64,000 bases of DNA, taken from NCBI RefSeq assembly GCF_040954645.1, contig NC_092808.1, positions 88,413,042 through 88,477,041 of the forward strand, given 5' to 3'. Shown here in pieces: positions 62,999-64,000 of the stretch. Numbering within the stretch: the first letter of the stretch is position 1; every line of letters starts with the position of its first letter. Under the pieces are notes generated by a model. The model did no database searches, was not told the DNA's origin, and saw only the letters and a program-made list of their open reading frames with translations. Source of the DNA: Diabrotica undecimpunctata. Taxonomy: Eukaryota > Arthropoda > Insecta > Coleoptera > Chrysomelidae. Position numbers and translations under genes: made by a program.

Positions 62999-63226
62999 CA
63001 TCCATTGCTCCATTTGACATGACAGTTTGATCATAGAATAGCCGAACTGTGCTCCGTTGTTCTCTGCTTTGACATAGACAGCGAACAGGGATGTATTTGA
63101 TAGAACAATTAAAATAGGAAATTAAATTATTTCATTTATTATAATTACTAAGGTATGTGGATAAGAAAATTAATATTTAAAAAAATAATAAGTAAATTAT
63201 TTATTTTAAATTTAATTTTGGGGTGT
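62999..63226 (+). other. Gypsy 3' untranslated tail and polypurine tract
   Basis: No coding frame. The last bases before the LTR (TTTTGGGGTGT) are G-rich and sit where the polypurine tract should be. The first hundred bases are less AT-rich and may not belong to the Gypsy element. Confidence 0.5.
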
Positions 63227-64000
63227 TGAAATGATATTATTTAAAAAATTAATTTATAAGTTACACATTAGATAATATTAGATATTTGGTTATTTTAATA
63301 AGCTATATACTAGAGAATTTAATAAAAATTATTTATGTGAGGGCATTTTTAAGAAATTAGCATATAATAATTGTAAAAAGTTGTATTTTAATGTTGTAAA
63401 TATATTTAAGTGAGCCATGTGCATAGGCAACCAACTATACAGTAAGTGACTGACAGAAATTAAGAATTTTAGGAATATAAAGTGGGGTTATAATAATAAT
63501 GTTAGTTTAAAATGTTTAATTTATATATATATTTAATGATTTAAATGTTTATTCTGATCTGAAAAGCCTAAATGTCAACAAAATTATCAATAGAACATTA
63601 ACGAATTCTCCAGAATGCAGAATTTGACCTGTGTTTATGTTGGAACATTCTGGAATAATGATTATGTCGGTGGATCGAATAGATACTTTTTTCGAGAACA
63701 TCCATATAGAAGAAATAGAACTAAATCGAACATGATTTCTTACCAGATGGTTCTGGAAGATTGAAAAGATATAAATACCCGTGATTTGGATTCAAGATGG
63801 CCAGTTTTATTATGAAAGTTAGTAGAAGATAAACTCATTTAGTTAGTGAAGTCAATTGTTCAGAATTTTCAAGACAGTCAATCAGTTACAAATAGTCCAA
63901 TTGTTTAATATAATTTAAAAAGTATATTAGAAGAATATTGGAAGAAATTAAAATTATATTATGATTGGAGATTAGTATAAATCAACTTATAATAATTGGA
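63227..64000 (+). repeat. Gypsy 3' LTR, cut by the window end
   Basis: TGAAATGATATTATTTAAAA onward matches the LTR at 43829 with few differences, up to the last base of the window (about 774 of about 1300 bp). Confidence 0.9.

Larger units (their letters stand above)
48661..64000 (+). mobile_element. Gypsy (Ty3) LTR retrotransposon with nested DNA transposons
   Basis: Truncated 5' LTR, primer site, gag, pol (protease, reverse transcriptase, RNase H, integrase), then a 3' untranslated part interrupted by two inverted-repeat transposons (54387-62998), and a 3' LTR from 63227 that leaves the window. No env frame is visible. Confidence 0.85.

Noticed and set aside
1..64000. tRNA, rRNA or host housekeeping gene
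   Set aside because: I looked for cloverleaf-like segments, conserved rRNA text and recognisable host proteins and saw none, though a covariance search was not possible.

Overview
This window looks like intergenic DNA from a large, AT-rich, transposon-dense insect genome. Spliced transposases, non-LTR and LTR retrotransposons, a Penelope-like element, TA microsatellites and long multi-frame relics all say eukaryote. The mixture (Jockey, CR1-like, RTE, BEL/Pao, Gypsy, piggyBac, pogo, MULE, P-like) fits an insect; a beetle is my best guess from general resemblance, not a proof. I found no host single-copy gene, tRNA or rRNA. Everything I can identify is mobile-element DNA, microsatellite or satellite.

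Region 1 (1-26.2 kb) is one nested structure. A THAP-domain/P-element-like transposase gene on the minus strand (26198 down to 24906, then 340 down to 1 and beyond the window) is split by a Jockey-type non-LTR retrotransposon at 341-24893, flanked by the 12-bp direct repeat ATGTTCAAATCC. The Jockey element is itself interrupted four times: by a Tc1/mariner-superfamily transposon with an unusually long D-to-E spacing (647-3774), by a pogo-like transposon (4873-7676), by a short repeat that carries a CR1-like LINE (7918-12481), and by a piggyBac element (13948-23529) that holds a young BEL/Pao retrotransposon (15103-22141). Removing the insertions leaves a Jockey element of about 4.5 kb, a normal length, and the reading frame resumes exactly at the pogo junction and at the short-repeat junction.

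Region 2 (26.2-45.2 kb) starts with non-coding AT-rich DNA. It then has a near-perfect 148-bp-arm palindrome between TA microsatellites, a Penelope-like element with inverted terminal arms, a solo Gypsy LTR in minus orientation set in TA repeats, an I-like LINE with RNase H, a 122-bp satellite of seven copies, scraps of LINE and piggyBac, and a second solo Gypsy LTR in plus orientation, again set in TA repeats.

Region 3 (45.2-64 kb) holds an RTE-like LINE with an uninterrupted 986-residue ORF2. Next comes a Gypsy element of the same LTR family: truncated 5' LTR, primer site, gag, pol, and a 3' LTR that runs off the window end. Its 3' untranslated region is interrupted by two abutting terminal-inverted-repeat elements. 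One carries a decayed SWIM/YqaJ-nuclease/PHD gene and no visible DDE transposase; the other is a MULE with an almost intact zinc-finger transposase. Smaller Jockey, LINE and MITE pieces sit inside these.

Many frame breaks fall in short A-runs, so part of the apparent decay could be homopolymer error in the assembly. The most unusual items are the SWIM-YqaJ-PHD inverted-repeat element, the palindrome, the long-spacing Tc1/mariner relative, and the deep, TSD-supported nesting.
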